From Roseomonas sp. KE2513 (lineage in GTDB: Bacteria > Pseudomonadota > Alphaproteobacteria > Acetobacterales > Acetobacteraceae): a stretch of 64,000 nucleotides of DNA. This document shows, one piece after another, positions 23,404 through 31,264 of the stretch. A program made the translations under genes and the position numbers. Below the pieces are notes generated by a model. It saw nothing but the letters and a program-made list of their open reading frames with translations. It had not been told where the DNA came from and made no database searches. The stretch spans positions 1-64,000 of the forward strand of contig NZ_RCVR01000005.1 in NCBI RefSeq assembly GCF_016107305.1, given 5' to 3'. Within the stretch, counting starts at the first letter, position 1; each line of letters starts with the position of its first letter.

Positions 23404-25490
23404 GCGTCGCTCCCGATAGCGATGAGGAGGTTGCCCGCCGCGTCCACCTCGAGGGTGTCGCCGGGTTGCAGGACGGTGGTCGAGGCGTGCTCCTCGATGA
23501 GGGCAGGCCCGGAGATACGGTTGCCAGCCTTCAGGCGATCGCGGGCGTAGACCGGTGTGTCCATCAGGCGGCCAAAGTAGGCCTGCTTGCGTCGAACTCG
23601 AGCCTCCGGATCGGGTTCCGGGCCGCCGGCCGGCACGGAATGCCGCGGCGGCTTTCGCATGACGCCGGAGACGGTGGCGCGGAGGGAGACGAGCTCGGCC
23701 GGCTCGCCCGGGGCGCTCGTGCCGTAGCGGATTTCATGCTCCGCGTCGAAGTGGCGCTTGATCGCCTCACGGTCGCCCCGCTCGAAGACCTCGCGCGGCA
23801 GTTCGACGGTGACCGCGTGTTCCTGGCCGACATAACGCATGTCAGCCGCGCGCTCGATCTCAATCCGCTCGGGCTTCACGGAGGAGGCTTCGATCGCCGT
23901 CCGCCCCTCCGCCTCCATCGCGGCGTAGAGGCCCTCGATCTCGGCGAAGTCGACGGTCGCCAGGCGACGGAAGCAGGAGCGAACGTAATCATAGCGGAGA
24001 TCGCTGAAGAGCATCCCGTAAGCGGAGAAGTAGCCGGGCGCGTAGGGGATCATCACTTGCCGGATGCCGATCTCCCGCGCGATGGCCGAGGCGTGCAGCG
24101 GCCCGGCGCCGCCATAGACCGCCATGACGAAGCCGCCGACATCCAGGCCGCGCTCCGTCGTGACCGCCTTGACCGCGTAGGACATGGTGGTGACGGCGAT
24201 GCGGAGGATACCGTCGGCCGCCTGCATCACCTCCATCCCAAGGGGGCCGGCGATCTTCTCCTCCATCGCGCGGTGCGCACCGGCGAGATCGAGGGCCATG
24301 GTGCCGCCGAGGAAGTGCTCCGGGTCCAGCCGGCCGAGGAGGAGGTTGGCGTCCGTGACGGTGGGCTCGGTGCCGCCGCGCCCGTAGCAGACCGGACCGG
24401 GCATCGAGCCCGCGCTTTGGGGGCCGACGCGGAGGGCGTTGCCCTGGCCGAGGCGCGCGATGCTGCCGCCGCCGGTGCCGACCTCGAAGATGTCGGTCAT
24501 GGGGATCTGGATCGGCAGGGCCTGGTCGTAGCCGCCGAGAAGAGCCGAGCCGGTGGTCAGTGGCTTGCCCCGGTAGATCACGCCGGCCTTGGCCGTGGTG
24601 CCACCCATGTCGAAGGCGATGGCGTCCTTCAGGCCCAGGCCCTCGCAGATCGCCTGCGTGCCGATGACACCCGCGGCCGGACCGGATTCGAGCATGCGGA
24701 CGCAGTCGCGCTGGGCGTGCTCCACCGGGAAGAGCCCGCCCGTGGACTGGACGACGAAGAAGGCGCCACCGAAGTCGTGGCTAGCGAGGTGCTCCGAGAG
24801 CTCGCCGAGATAGGTGGCCACACGCGGGCCGACATAGGCGTTGGCGGCGACCGTCGAGACTCGCTCGAACTCGCGATACTCCTGGCTCAGCTCGTGCGAG
24901 GCCGAGACGAAGGCGCCGGGCAACTCCTCCCGGACGATCTGCTTGACCCGAACCTCGTGCGCGGGGTTGCGGTAGGAGTGGAGGAGGAGGATCGCGACCG
25001 CCTCGACCTGCCCCGGCTCCAGGGACCGCAGGACGGAGCGGAGGTGGTCCTCATCCAGCGGCTTGTGCACGGCACCGCTCGCCAGCAGGCGCTCATGCAC
25101 CTCCAGACGCGAGGAGCGGTCCACCAGCGGGACGTGCTTGCGGAAGAAGAGGTTGTAGGCATCCGGCCGGTTCACGCGGCCGATCTCGTAGATGTCGCGG
25201 AAGCCCTCGGTGACCAGAAGGACAGTCTTAGCCCCCGTCCGCTCGAGCAGCGTGTTGATGGCGATGGTGGAGCCATGAAGGAACAGGTGCGCGTCGGCAA
25301 AGGAGGCGCCGGCGATGTCCACCGTGTTCTGAATGCCGTCCACGAGCTTGCCGTGGGTGGTCAGCGCCTTGCCGAAGCGCAGCTCGCCCGCCGCTTCGTC
25401 GAAGGCGGCAAGGTCCGTGAAGGTTCCGCCGATGTCCACGGCCATCCGGAGGCGAGGCCGCCCAGCTGCAGAGGGGTTGTCGAGGGGCAT
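23400..25490 (-). CDS. hyuA: Hydantoinase A / oxoprolinase family protein
   Basis: 696 residues. The actin-like ATPase motif RMAVDIGGTFTDLAAFD is at the N-terminus. HGSTIAINTLLER, SHELSQEYREFERVSTVAANAYV, FDMGGTTAKAGVI and VYGGAGPLHASAIA follow in family order. It is the ATP-using subunit of an N-methylhydantoinase/oxoprolinase-type enzyme. ATG 25490 is chosen because AGGAGGAAG lies about 12 bases before it; ATG 25523 would add 11 very basic residues. It is the first gene of the hydantoinase operon, divergent from an IclR gene. Confidence 0.94.
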   Translation of the reverse strand: MPLDNPSAAGRPRLRMAVDIGGTFTDLAAFDEAAGELRFGKALTTHGKLVDGIQNTVDIAGASFADAHLFLHGSTIAINTLLERTGAKTVLLVTEGFRDIYEIGRVNRPDAYNLFFRKHVPLVDRSSRLEVHERLLASGAVHKPLDEDHLRSVLRSLEPGQVEAVAILLLHSYRNPAHEVRVKQIVREELPGAFVSASHELSQEYREFERVSTVAANAYVGPRVATYLGELSEHLASHDFGGAFFVVQSTGGLFPVEHAQRDCVRMLESGPAAGVIGTQAICEGLGLKDAIAFDMGGTTAKAGVIYRGKPLTTGSALLGGYDQALPIQIPMTDIFEVGTGGGSIARLGQGNALRVGPQSAGSMPGPVCYGRGGTEPTVTDANLLLGRLDPEHFLGGTMALDLAGAHRAMEEKIAGPLGMEVMQAADGILRIAVTTMSYAVKAVTTERGLDVGGFVMAVYGGAGPLHASAIAREIGIRQVMIPYAPGYFSAYGMLFSDLRYDYVRSCFRRLATVDFAEIEGLYAAMEAEGRTAIEASSVKPERIEIERAADMRYVGQEHAVTVELPREVFERGDREAIKRHFDAEHEIRYGTSAPGEPAELVSLRATVSGVMRKPPRHSVPAGGPEPDPEARVRRKQAYFGRLMDTPVYARDRLKAGNRISGPALIEEHASTTVLQPGDTLEVDAAGNLLIAIGSDA

Positions 25491-25523
25491 AGGGGCGCGC
25501 TTCCTCCTGGCTCTCTTGACCAA

Positions 25524-25540
25524 TCTTCGGAATGCGAAGA
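25524..25540. promoter_or_regulatory. Candidate IclR operator in the hyu leader
   Basis: TCTTCG, five bases (GAATG), CGAAGA: a perfect 6-bp inverted repeat between the predicted hyu promoter and the hyuA start. This position would let a bound repressor block transcription. The divergent IclR protein is the obvious binder; no footprint evidence exists. Confidence 0.45.
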
Positions 25541-25564
25541 AGGTTTCGTGACGGGTGGCACTCG

Positions 25565-25592
25565 TCTATCGAGGCGCGCGGACCCATGTCAA
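25565..25592 (-). promoter_or_regulatory. Candidate sigma-70 promoter of the hydantoinase operon
   Basis: On the minus strand, TTGACA (complement of 25587-25592), a 16-base spacer and GATAGA (complement of 25565-25570). The -35 is perfect; the -10 keeps the central A-T-A. The predicted start near 25558 leaves a leader of about 65 bases that includes the inverted repeat at 25524-25540. Confidence 0.5.
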
Positions 25593-25616
25593 CGATAAAT
25601 CCGAAGGAACATTCGC

Positions 25617-26426
25617 ATGCCGAAGGGCGCTCACGATGACGCTCCGGCGGGAGCCAAGGACAAAAACCTCGTCCACTCCCTGGCCAAGGGCTTCCGCGTC
25701 CTGGAAGCCTTCACTGCCGAGGAGCCGGAACTCCTGCAAAGCGAGATCGCCGTACGTGCCGGGCTGGATGCCGGTACGACCTTTCGGATGCTGAACACGC
25801 TCGTCTCGCTCGGCTACGTCGCGCCGGTGCCAAGGACGCGCCGTTACCGCCTTACCCTTAAGCCGCTCGAACTCGGGTTCAACGCCATCGCCCGCCGGGG
25901 CTTGCGAGACCTCGCGCGCCCCGTACTCCGGGGTCTCGTCGGCGAGGTCAACGAGGCAGCGAGCCTCGGCGTGCTCGACGACGTGGACGTCGTCTACGTC
26001 GAGCGGGTGCAGGCGGGCCTCGTGCGGATGGGCGTGGACATCCGGGTCGGCTCGCGCATCCCGGCCACCACGTCCGCCATCGGCCAAGCATTGCTGGCCT
26101 TCCTGCCGGAGCCAAACCTCGATGCGGTCCTCGCCGCAAGCCGCTTCGAGCGGATTGGGCCGGACGTTCCAGGGTCAGCGGACGAGGTCCGGGAGAGACT
26201 CGCCGAGGTGCGGCGGGATGGTGTTGCACTGACGGACTGGGCCAGCGTCAACGGGCTGCGCGTCCTCGCCGCGCCAGTGCTTGACCGAGACGGCTACGCC
26301 GTCGCCGCGATCAGCGTCGCCGCACCCGCGATGCGCACGAGCCGAGCCGAGATCGTTGAGCGAGCGAAAGCGCCACTCCTCGCGCGCGCTCAGGAACTCG
26401 GTCTGGCGCTCGCGGCCTTCAGCTAA
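25617..26426 (+). CDS. IclR family transcriptional regulator
   Basis: 269 residues. Winged helix from about 18 to 80 (LVHSLAKGFRVLEAFTAEEPEL, QSEIAVRAGLDAGTTFRMLNTLVSLGYV, RRYRLTLKPLELG) and the effector domain from about 95 on (LVGEVNEAASLGVLDDVDVVYVERVQ, VGSRIPATTSAIGQALLAFL, VLAAPVLDRDGYAVAAISVAAP). ATG 25617 has CCGAAGGAAC upstream. It diverges from hyuA across a 126-bp region with a promoter and an inverted repeat, so it probably controls the hydantoinase operon in response to its substrate. Confidence 0.92.
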   Translation: MPKGAHDDAPAGAKDKNLVHSLAKGFRVLEAFTAEEPELLQSEIAVRAGLDAGTTFRMLNTLVSLGYVAPVPRTRRYRLTLKPLELGFNAIARRGLRDLARPVLRGLVGEVNEAASLGVLDDVDVVYVERVQAGLVRMGVDIRVGSRIPATTSAIGQALLAFLPEPNLDAVLAASRFERIGPDVPGSADEVRERLAEVRRDGVALTDWASVNGLRVLAAPVLDRDGYAVAAISVAAPAMRTSRAEIVERAKAPLLARAQELGLALAAFS

Positions 26427-26458
26427 GCGGTAGGTTCTGTTCTCTTCTGGCGGGTTTG

Positions 26459-27280
26459 GGCATTGGCAAGTTGATTGACGAGAAGACACGTTCGGTCGCT
26501 TGACTGAAAGGGCGGCAGGATCATGGTGCCGCTTCGGCGCAGGTCTCCTGCTGCCAGATCTGGAAGGCCTTGGTCCGGGTGCGCTGGTACTCGCTGGCCG
26601 TCATCAGGTCCCGGCGAGGACGGAAATGGCCGCAGATCATGCTGTGCGCCGAGAGGAACCGCTGTGCCTGTTCGGCCGACTTGAAGCTTTTCATCTGCCG
26701 CTCTCGTCGTCGGGTGGGCCGATGCGAGTTCTCGGTCTGGTTGTTCAGGTATCGGCTGCTCCGGTGCCGGACATTGGGCAGGAGTTCGCGCTGCGCCACG
26801 CCGTAGCTCTTCAGCCCATCAGTAACCAAGCGACGCGGCTTGTACTTGAACCCGGACAGCAGGCGCTTGAAGAACCGTTTGGCCGCACTCCCGTTCCGCC
26901 GGTCCTGAGTCCAGCACCACGCCGTGCTGGTCCACGGCGCGCCGGAGGTAGTGCAGCACGCCGTTGATGCGCAAAAACCCTCGTCGAGGTGCCAGGTATA
27001 GTCCGGCTTCGGCCGGCTGCGCCGCAGCTTGCGGGCGATCTGGGATCCAAACTTGCGGCACCAGCACCGGATGCGCTCGTAAGGGACGGTGATGCCGCGC
27101 TCTGCCATGATCAGTTCCACGTCTCGCAGGCTCGAGCTGAACACGTGATAGACCCAGACCGCGTGGCTGATGATCACTGCCGGCAAACGATATCCCGGAC
27201 AGGTGGGGCGTTCTGGCGTCATCTCGTCAGGCTGCCCCCGCTCAGTCACTCCGACCACAGCTCATCAACTTGCCAATGCC
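26459..27280 (-). mobile_element. IS6 family insertion sequence, inactivated
   Basis: The transposase frame (26521-27258) is flanked by matching 17-bp ends: GGCATTGGCAAGTTGAT at 26459-26475 and its exact complement at 27264-27280. The element is about 820 bp, normal for IS6. The 8 bases outside each end do not match each other, so no target duplication remains. The left end lies 33 bp after the IclR stop; the right end abuts a broken MFS gene. Confidence 0.8.
26521..27258 (-). pseudogene. IS6 family transposase with compensating frameshifts
   Basis: 245 codons without a stop. The N-terminus (RDVELIMAERGITVPYERIRCWCRKFG) and C-terminus (NNQTENSHRPTRRRERQMKSFKSAEQAQRFLSAH) are normal IS6 sequence with the first Asp (HLDE, about residue 92) and last Glu. 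The middle, after HLDEG, reads as nonsense; the expected FLRINGVLHYLRRAVDQHGVV is found one frame over. A loss of one base at a T5 run near 26973-26977 and a loss near 26905 restore the frame. The swapped segment contains the second catalytic Asp, so the open frame encodes a dead enzyme. Confidence 0.8.
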
Positions 27281-27299
27281 AGAGCGAGGCAGCACCCTG

Positions 27300-27622
27300 A
27301 GGCTCGCGGTCGCATAGGCGCTCGCGGGCGCGAACTCGGCGGTCGTCTACGCGGCGGGTGGGGCCGTCGGGAACACGCTCGCGCCCAGCCCCGCGCTGGC
27401 CATGCTGCCCATAGCGATTTCGTGGTGCGCGTGGCGGCCTGCACCCTGCCCGCGGGCGTCATCGCCGGGCGCCGCGGTCGCCGCCTTCCTGACGTGGACC
27501 GAATGCGGCAAGCTCGCCGGCCTCCTTGCTGCCCCTGCCGTCGTGCTGGCCTCCTTCCCGCTGTTCTGCGCGGTGACCTTCTTCGATGACACCTGTGCCG
27601 CCGTGGTGCTGTCCTTCCGCCC
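27300..27622 (+). pseudogene. MFS transporter fragment
   Basis: One frame gives NSAVVYAAGGAVGNTLAPSP near 27332, the next gives FVVRVAACTLPAGVIAGRRGRR near 27420-27475, and the first returns with ECGKLAGLLAAPAVVLASFPLFCAVTFFDDTCAAVVLSF. Together these make helices 1-4 of an MFS permease broken by at least two frameshifts. At about 27622 the MFS sequence stops inside a codon and a cyanase fragment begins. No start codon with a ribosome site is visible. Confidence 0.6.
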
Positions 27623-27995
27623 GATGTCGCCGCGCAAATCGGCCTGAGCCCTGTCTGGACCTGTGCCCTCTGCATGGACCAGATGAGCGCCGCGCCTCAC
27701 CACGCCGAGGGCATTGCCGAACTTTTTGGCCTCGACGAGGAGGAGACGGCGACGCTTTGCGAGATCTCTGATGGCGGAGCCCAGCCGATGCCGCCGACCA
27801 CTCCCCTCGTCTACGCTTCTACGAGCCGAACCTCGTCTACGGCACCACATGGCAGGAGAAATCTACGAGGAATTCGGCGACGGCATCATGTCGGCTATCG
27901 ACTACGACGTGAAGCTCGCACAACCGCCCGACCAGAAGGGCGCCCGCGGGCGGATCACCATGTCCGGCAAGTTCCTTTCCTACAAGCGTTACTGA
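27623..27995 (+). pseudogene. cynS: Cyanate hydratase (cyanase), broken
   Basis: Starting at GAT 27623 the reading is DVAAQIGLSPVWTCAL, then QMSAAPHHAEGIAELFGLDEEETATLCEI, as in the cyanase N-terminal helical domain. A one-base loss near 27810 moves the frame to FYEPNLVYGTTWQEK, and another near 27857 moves it to IYEEFGDGIMSAIDYDVKLAQ and ITMSGKFLSYKRY with TGA at 27993-27995. The C-terminal catalytic domain of cyanase (Arg, Glu, Ser of FGDGIMSAID) is thus present but out of frame. The first 25 or so residues are missing, replaced by MFS sequence. Cyanase converts cyanate and bicarbonate to ammonia and CO2; this copy cannot be functional. Confidence 0.8.
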
Positions 27996-27999
27996 GAGA

Positions 28000-28034
28000 G
28001 GCGCCGGGAGAGACTACCTCCTCCCGGTTGCGCC
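28000..28034. terminator. Hairpin between convergent genes
   Basis: GGCGCCGGGAG pairs with CTCCCGG-TT-GCGCC, a long GC stem with a two-base bulge. It lies just after the cyanase remnant and just before the stop of the leftward ThDP enzyme gene. There is no T-tract, so it may act in either direction or only stabilise transcripts. Confidence 0.45.
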
Positions 28035-28039
28035 GCCCG

Positions 28040-29650
28040 TCAGTGCAGCGGCGGAACCCTGTCCGGATCGATCTTAATGTCGATCAGCACGGGCCCCTGG
28101 AGCCCAGGAAGTCGTGCAATCACCGCTTCGAGTTCAGCGTCGGACCGCACGGTGAAGCCCGTTCCGCCCAGCGCCTGCGCCACCCCCGCGAACTCCGGCC
28201 AGCGGAATGTCATAATCCCCGGATCGATTCCCTGCTCCGCGAGCTGGACGTATTCGGCGCCGTAGCTTCCGTCGTTGCACAGGACCACGATGATGTTGGA
28301 GCGGTCCCGCACCGCTGAGTTGAACTCGGACAGCCCCCCCAGCATGAAGCCTCCGTCGCCCGCCACGAGGATCACCGGCCTATCCCGCTTCGCCGCTGCA
28401 GCCCCGATAGCGTAGGGCATGCCCATGCCGACCGCGCCGAAATGCGTCGTCTTCACGAAGGAGGCGGGACCAGGGACATGCATGTGCTTCCAGGCCTCGG
28501 CCATGAAGCGCCCGCCATCGGTGACGAGGACGCGGTCCGCCGGAAGCGCAGCGTCCAGCCGCTTCAGCGCCGTCGTTATATGGACCGTCCCTTCCGCCCC
28601 GCTGGGCGGTGCGGCATGGGGCCGCTCCTCCGCCGCGCGCGCTCCGTTCCTGAACCCCGAGGGCGGGATCTCCGCCTCGTCGAGCCAGTGCAGGATCGCC
28701 TCCGCCGTCAGCGCGGCATCGCCCACCAAACCCACGCCCGGGGAGAGATGCCGGTCGATCGCGGCCGGCGACAGGTCCACCTGCACCACCCGCTTGCCCG
28801 AGAGCAGCTTGCCATGGCCGGTGGTGAAGCGGTTCATCGAGGCACCGAAGGCGACGACGCAGTCGCTCTCGATGATCACCTCCACCGCGGCATCCGTGCT
28901 CAGGCTGCCGAAGATGCCGATGTCGAACCTCTCGCCGGCGAAGAGGTCCTTCGCCCGCAGCGTCGTCGCCAGGAAGGCGTCCGTACGCGCCGCGAGCCGC
29001 AGGAGCGCCGCCTTCGCCTCAGCGCCGGCCGCCCCGTGCCCGGCCAAGATGATCGGCCGCTTGGCGGCGGCGATGATGCCCACCGCGTCGTCCAGGTCGG
29101 GGCTCGCGGGCACGACGGCCCGGTCCACCGGGATCCGGTGCACCTTGCGGCCATAGGCCGCCTCCTGCCCGAGCATGTCCCTCGGGATGTTCAGCACAAT
29201 GGGTCGTCGCTCGACGATGCTGCGGCGAAAGGCGCGCGCCACGTCGCCGAGGGCCGAAGCCGGCGAGAGCACCCCCACAAACCCCGCACCGCTGCACGCG
29301 GCGACCTCGCGGTGGTCGATCTCCTGCGGATGCGTCAGGTCCCCAGACGGCGAATCACCGCAGACAAGGACCATCGGCGTGGAGCCGCGCACACCTTCCG
29401 TGAGTGCCGTAAAGGCATTGGTGAGCCCCGGCCCGCGCGTGACGGTCGCAACCCCCACCTCCCTGCTCACGGCCGAGAAGCCGAGAGCCATGAGAACCGC
29501 CCCCGCTTCGTGCCCGGCGGCGACATAGGTGCCGGAATGCTCGCGGCAGAAGCTGTCGATGACCGGGAGATTCGTATCCCCCGCAACCCCGAAGAGGGTA
29601 CGGACCCCATGATCCATCAGGGCCAGGGCCACGGCGGATGCGAGCTTCAT
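28040..29650 (-). CDS. Thiamine diphosphate-dependent enzyme (acetolactate synthase-like)
   Basis: 536 residues with the three ThDP domains. The N-terminal pyrimidine domain has the activating Glu in YVAAGHEAGAVLMALGF (about residue 48) and TRGPGLTNAFTALTEG. The middle domain has RPIILAGHGAAGAEAK. The C-terminal PP domain has AGDGGFMLGGLSEFN then VLCNDGSYGAEY, the GDG-N motif. It could be a decarboxylase, ligase or lyase on a 2-keto acid. ATG 29650 has GAGGGAGAAGAG just upstream; longer forms run into the divergent MarR promoter. It stands alone, opposite a MarR gene. Confidence 0.9.
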   Translation of the reverse strand: MKLASAVALALMDHGVRTLFGVAGDTNLPVIDSFCREHSGTYVAAGHEAGAVLMALGFSAVSREVGVATVTRGPGLTNAFTALTEGVRGSTPMVLVCGDSPSGDLTHPQEIDHREVAACSGAGFVGVLSPASALGDVARAFRRSIVERRPIVLNIPRDMLGQEAAYGRKVHRIPVDRAVVPASPDLDDAVGIIAAAKRPIILAGHGAAGAEAKAALLRLAARTDAFLATTLRAKDLFAGERFDIGIFGSLSTDAAVEVIIESDCVVAFGASMNRFTTGHGKLLSGKRVVQVDLSPAAIDRHLSPGVGLVGDAALTAEAILHWLDEAEIPPSGFRNGARAAEERPHAAPPSGAEGTVHITTALKRLDAALPADRVLVTDGGRFMAEAWKHMHVPGPASFVKTTHFGAVGMGMPYAIGAAAAKRDRPVILVAGDGGFMLGGLSEFNSAVRDRSNIIVVLCNDGSYGAEYVQLAEQGIDPGIMTFRWPEFAGVAQALGGTGFTVRSDAELEAVIARLPGLQGPVLIDIKIDPDRVPPLH

Positions 29651-29796
29651 CTCTTCTCCCTCTTGCCACCACCTGTCCGTGTGAGCGCCCAGCCGGTGGA
29701 CCGCCGCGGCACGAGGCGATAAGCACGGCCCAGGCAGGGGGCGGTCCCGGGCCTTTCCCAACCGAAGGCTGACCAGGCACAGGAATCCCACGGCCG

Positions 29797-30270
29797 ATGC
29801 CCCGCAAGTCCGAGACGCAGTTCTCGCTCGAAACCGCGCTGACCTATCGGCTCCACCGCGTCCACAAGCTGACCGACCGCGAGAGCGAGGCGGCCTATCT
29901 CGCGGAGGTCGGCCTGCCGCTCGGCGAGGGCCGCTGCCTCGCGGCGATCGGCAGCTTCGCGCCCCTTTCCGTGCAGGACCTCGCCCGGCGCGCGAACCTC
30001 AACAAGGCCCAGGCGAGCCGCGCGGCCCAGTCGCTCGTCGAGCAGTCGCTCGTGCTCAAGCGCATCTCCACGGAGGATGCCCGGAGCGTCGTGCTCACCC
30101 TGACCCCTCACGGCGAGAGGCGCTGGGCGAGGGCGATGGCCATGATCGAGCGCCAGAACGGCATCATCTTCGGCGGTCTCAGCGCGGAGGAGCGGGCGTC
30201 CCTCGGTCGCCTGCTCGACCGGGTGATCGACGACGCGCTCGCACGGTCGGGCATGGCGGAGACCTCCTGA
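29797..30270 (+). CDS. MarR family transcriptional regulator
   Basis: 157 residues: N-terminal helix (ETALTYRLHRVHKLTDRESEAAYL), winged helix (GEGRCLAAIGSFAPLSVQDLARRANLNKAQASRAAQSLVEQSLV), wing with RISTEDARSVVL and C-terminal dimer helix. It diverges from the ThDP-enzyme gene across 146 bp and converges with a Bug gene 13 bp downstream. The likely target is the ThDP-enzyme promoter. Start ATG 29797 is the only good choice before the conserved N-terminal helix. Confidence 0.88.
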   Translation: MPRKSETQFSLETALTYRLHRVHKLTDRESEAAYLAEVGLPLGEGRCLAAIGSFAPLSVQDLARRANLNKAQASRAAQSLVEQSLVLKRISTEDARSVVLTLTPHGERRWARAMAMIERQNGIIFGGLSAEERASLGRLLDRVIDDALARSGMAETS

Positions 30271-30283
30271 CGCGGCTGGTCCC

Positions 30284-31264
30284 TCACTCCGCCACGATGC
30301 CGGCGCTCGCCGCCACGTCCCGCCAGGTTCGCAGATCGGCCGCGATGCGCGCCGACATCGCCGCGGCCGGCTCCAGCTTCGGCGCGAAGCCCACCGCAGC
30401 GAGCCGCGCCCTGTAGGACGGATCCTCGAGCGCCTTTCTGAGCGCACCGTCGAGCCTGCCCACCACCTCGGCCGGCATGCCGGCCGGCCCCATCAGCCCG
30501 TGCCAGATGGTCACCTCGAAGCCCGGCAGGAATTCCCCAACAGCCGGAACATTCGGCGCTGTGTCCGACCGCACGGGTTCCATCGTGGCCAGCGGCAGCA
30601 GTTGCCCGTTGGCCACGAACTCGATCACCGTGGAAGGCGTCGCGACGAGCACGGGAACGCGCCCCGCGAGCACATCCGTGATCGCCTGCCCGGTGCCGCG
30701 GTAGGGTACGTGCAGCAGCTCCATCCCGCTGCGCGCCTTCAGCAGCTCCATCGCAAAGTGGTGCGGCGTACCGTTCCCAGGCGTCGCATAGGTCAGCGGA
30801 TTGCCGCGCTCCCGTCCACGCCGCAGCAGCGCCTCCAGGCTTCCGATGCCGGAATCGCGCCCGGCCAGCAGCAGAATCGGCGTCGTGGCCAGCAGAGCCA
30901 CCGGCTCCAGGTTCTTCTGCACGTCGAAGGGCAGACGGCGGTAAAGATAGGGGTTCATCACGACGGTATTGGCGACGTGCAGCAGCGTGTAGCCGTCCGC
31001 CGGCGACTTCGCGACGAGATCGGTGCCGATGTTCCCGCCTGCGCCGGAGCGGTTGTCTATCACGACCGGTTGCCCGAGTTGCGGCGCCAGGTACTCGCCG
31101 ATCAGCCGCGCCACGATGTCGTTGCCGCCTCCGGGCGGGAAGGGCACCACGATGCGAACCGGCCTCGCGGGATAAGCACCCTGCGCACGGGCGCCCTGCC
31201 GCAGAAGCGCACCCCCGAGCAGCCCGAGCGCCGCCCGCCGGCCGAGCTGGGAAGCGTCAGCCAT
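30284..31264 (-). CDS. Bug family periplasmic substrate-binding protein
   Basis: 326 residues. The signal is SQLGRRAALGLLGGALLRQGARAQ with a twin Arg, then AYPARPVRIVVPFPPGGGNDIVAR, IDNRSGAGGNIGTDLVAKSPADGYTLLHVAN and LHVPYRGTGQAITDV, all at standard spacing; this is the most canonical Bug in the window. ATG 31264 overlaps the end of the upstream amidohydrolase gene by 8 bases. It is the last gene of a flavin hydroxylase/amidohydrolase operon. Confidence 0.92.
   Translation of the reverse strand: MADASQLGRRAALGLLGGALLRQGARAQGAYPARPVRIVVPFPPGGGNDIVARLIGEYLAPQLGQPVVIDNRSGAGGNIGTDLVAKSPADGYTLLHVANTVVMNPYLYRRLPFDVQKNLEPVALLATTPILLLAGRDSGIGSLEALLRRGRERGNPLTYATPGNGTPHHFAMELLKARSGMELLHVPYRGTGQAITDVLAGRVPVLVATPSTVIEFVANGQLLPLATMEPVRSDTAPNVPAVGEFLPGFEVTIWHGLMGPAGMPAEVVGRLDGALRKALEDPSYRARLAAVGFAPKLEPAAAMSARIAADLRTWRDVAASAGIVAE

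Noticed and set aside
23376-25598. A 740-codon open frame on the plus strand, antisense to hyuA
   Set aside because: It is the mirror of the high-GC codon pattern of hyuA; its composition (runs of Asp/Ala/Arg/Gly) and lack of any family motif mark it as a shadow. HyuA on the other strand has clear domains.
26433-26441. GGTTCTGTT just after the IclR gene as the true left end of the IS6 element
   Set aside because: It resembles the ends of some IS6 members, but the matching inverted copy is absent at the right side, while the 17-bp repeat at 26459 and 27264 matches exactly.
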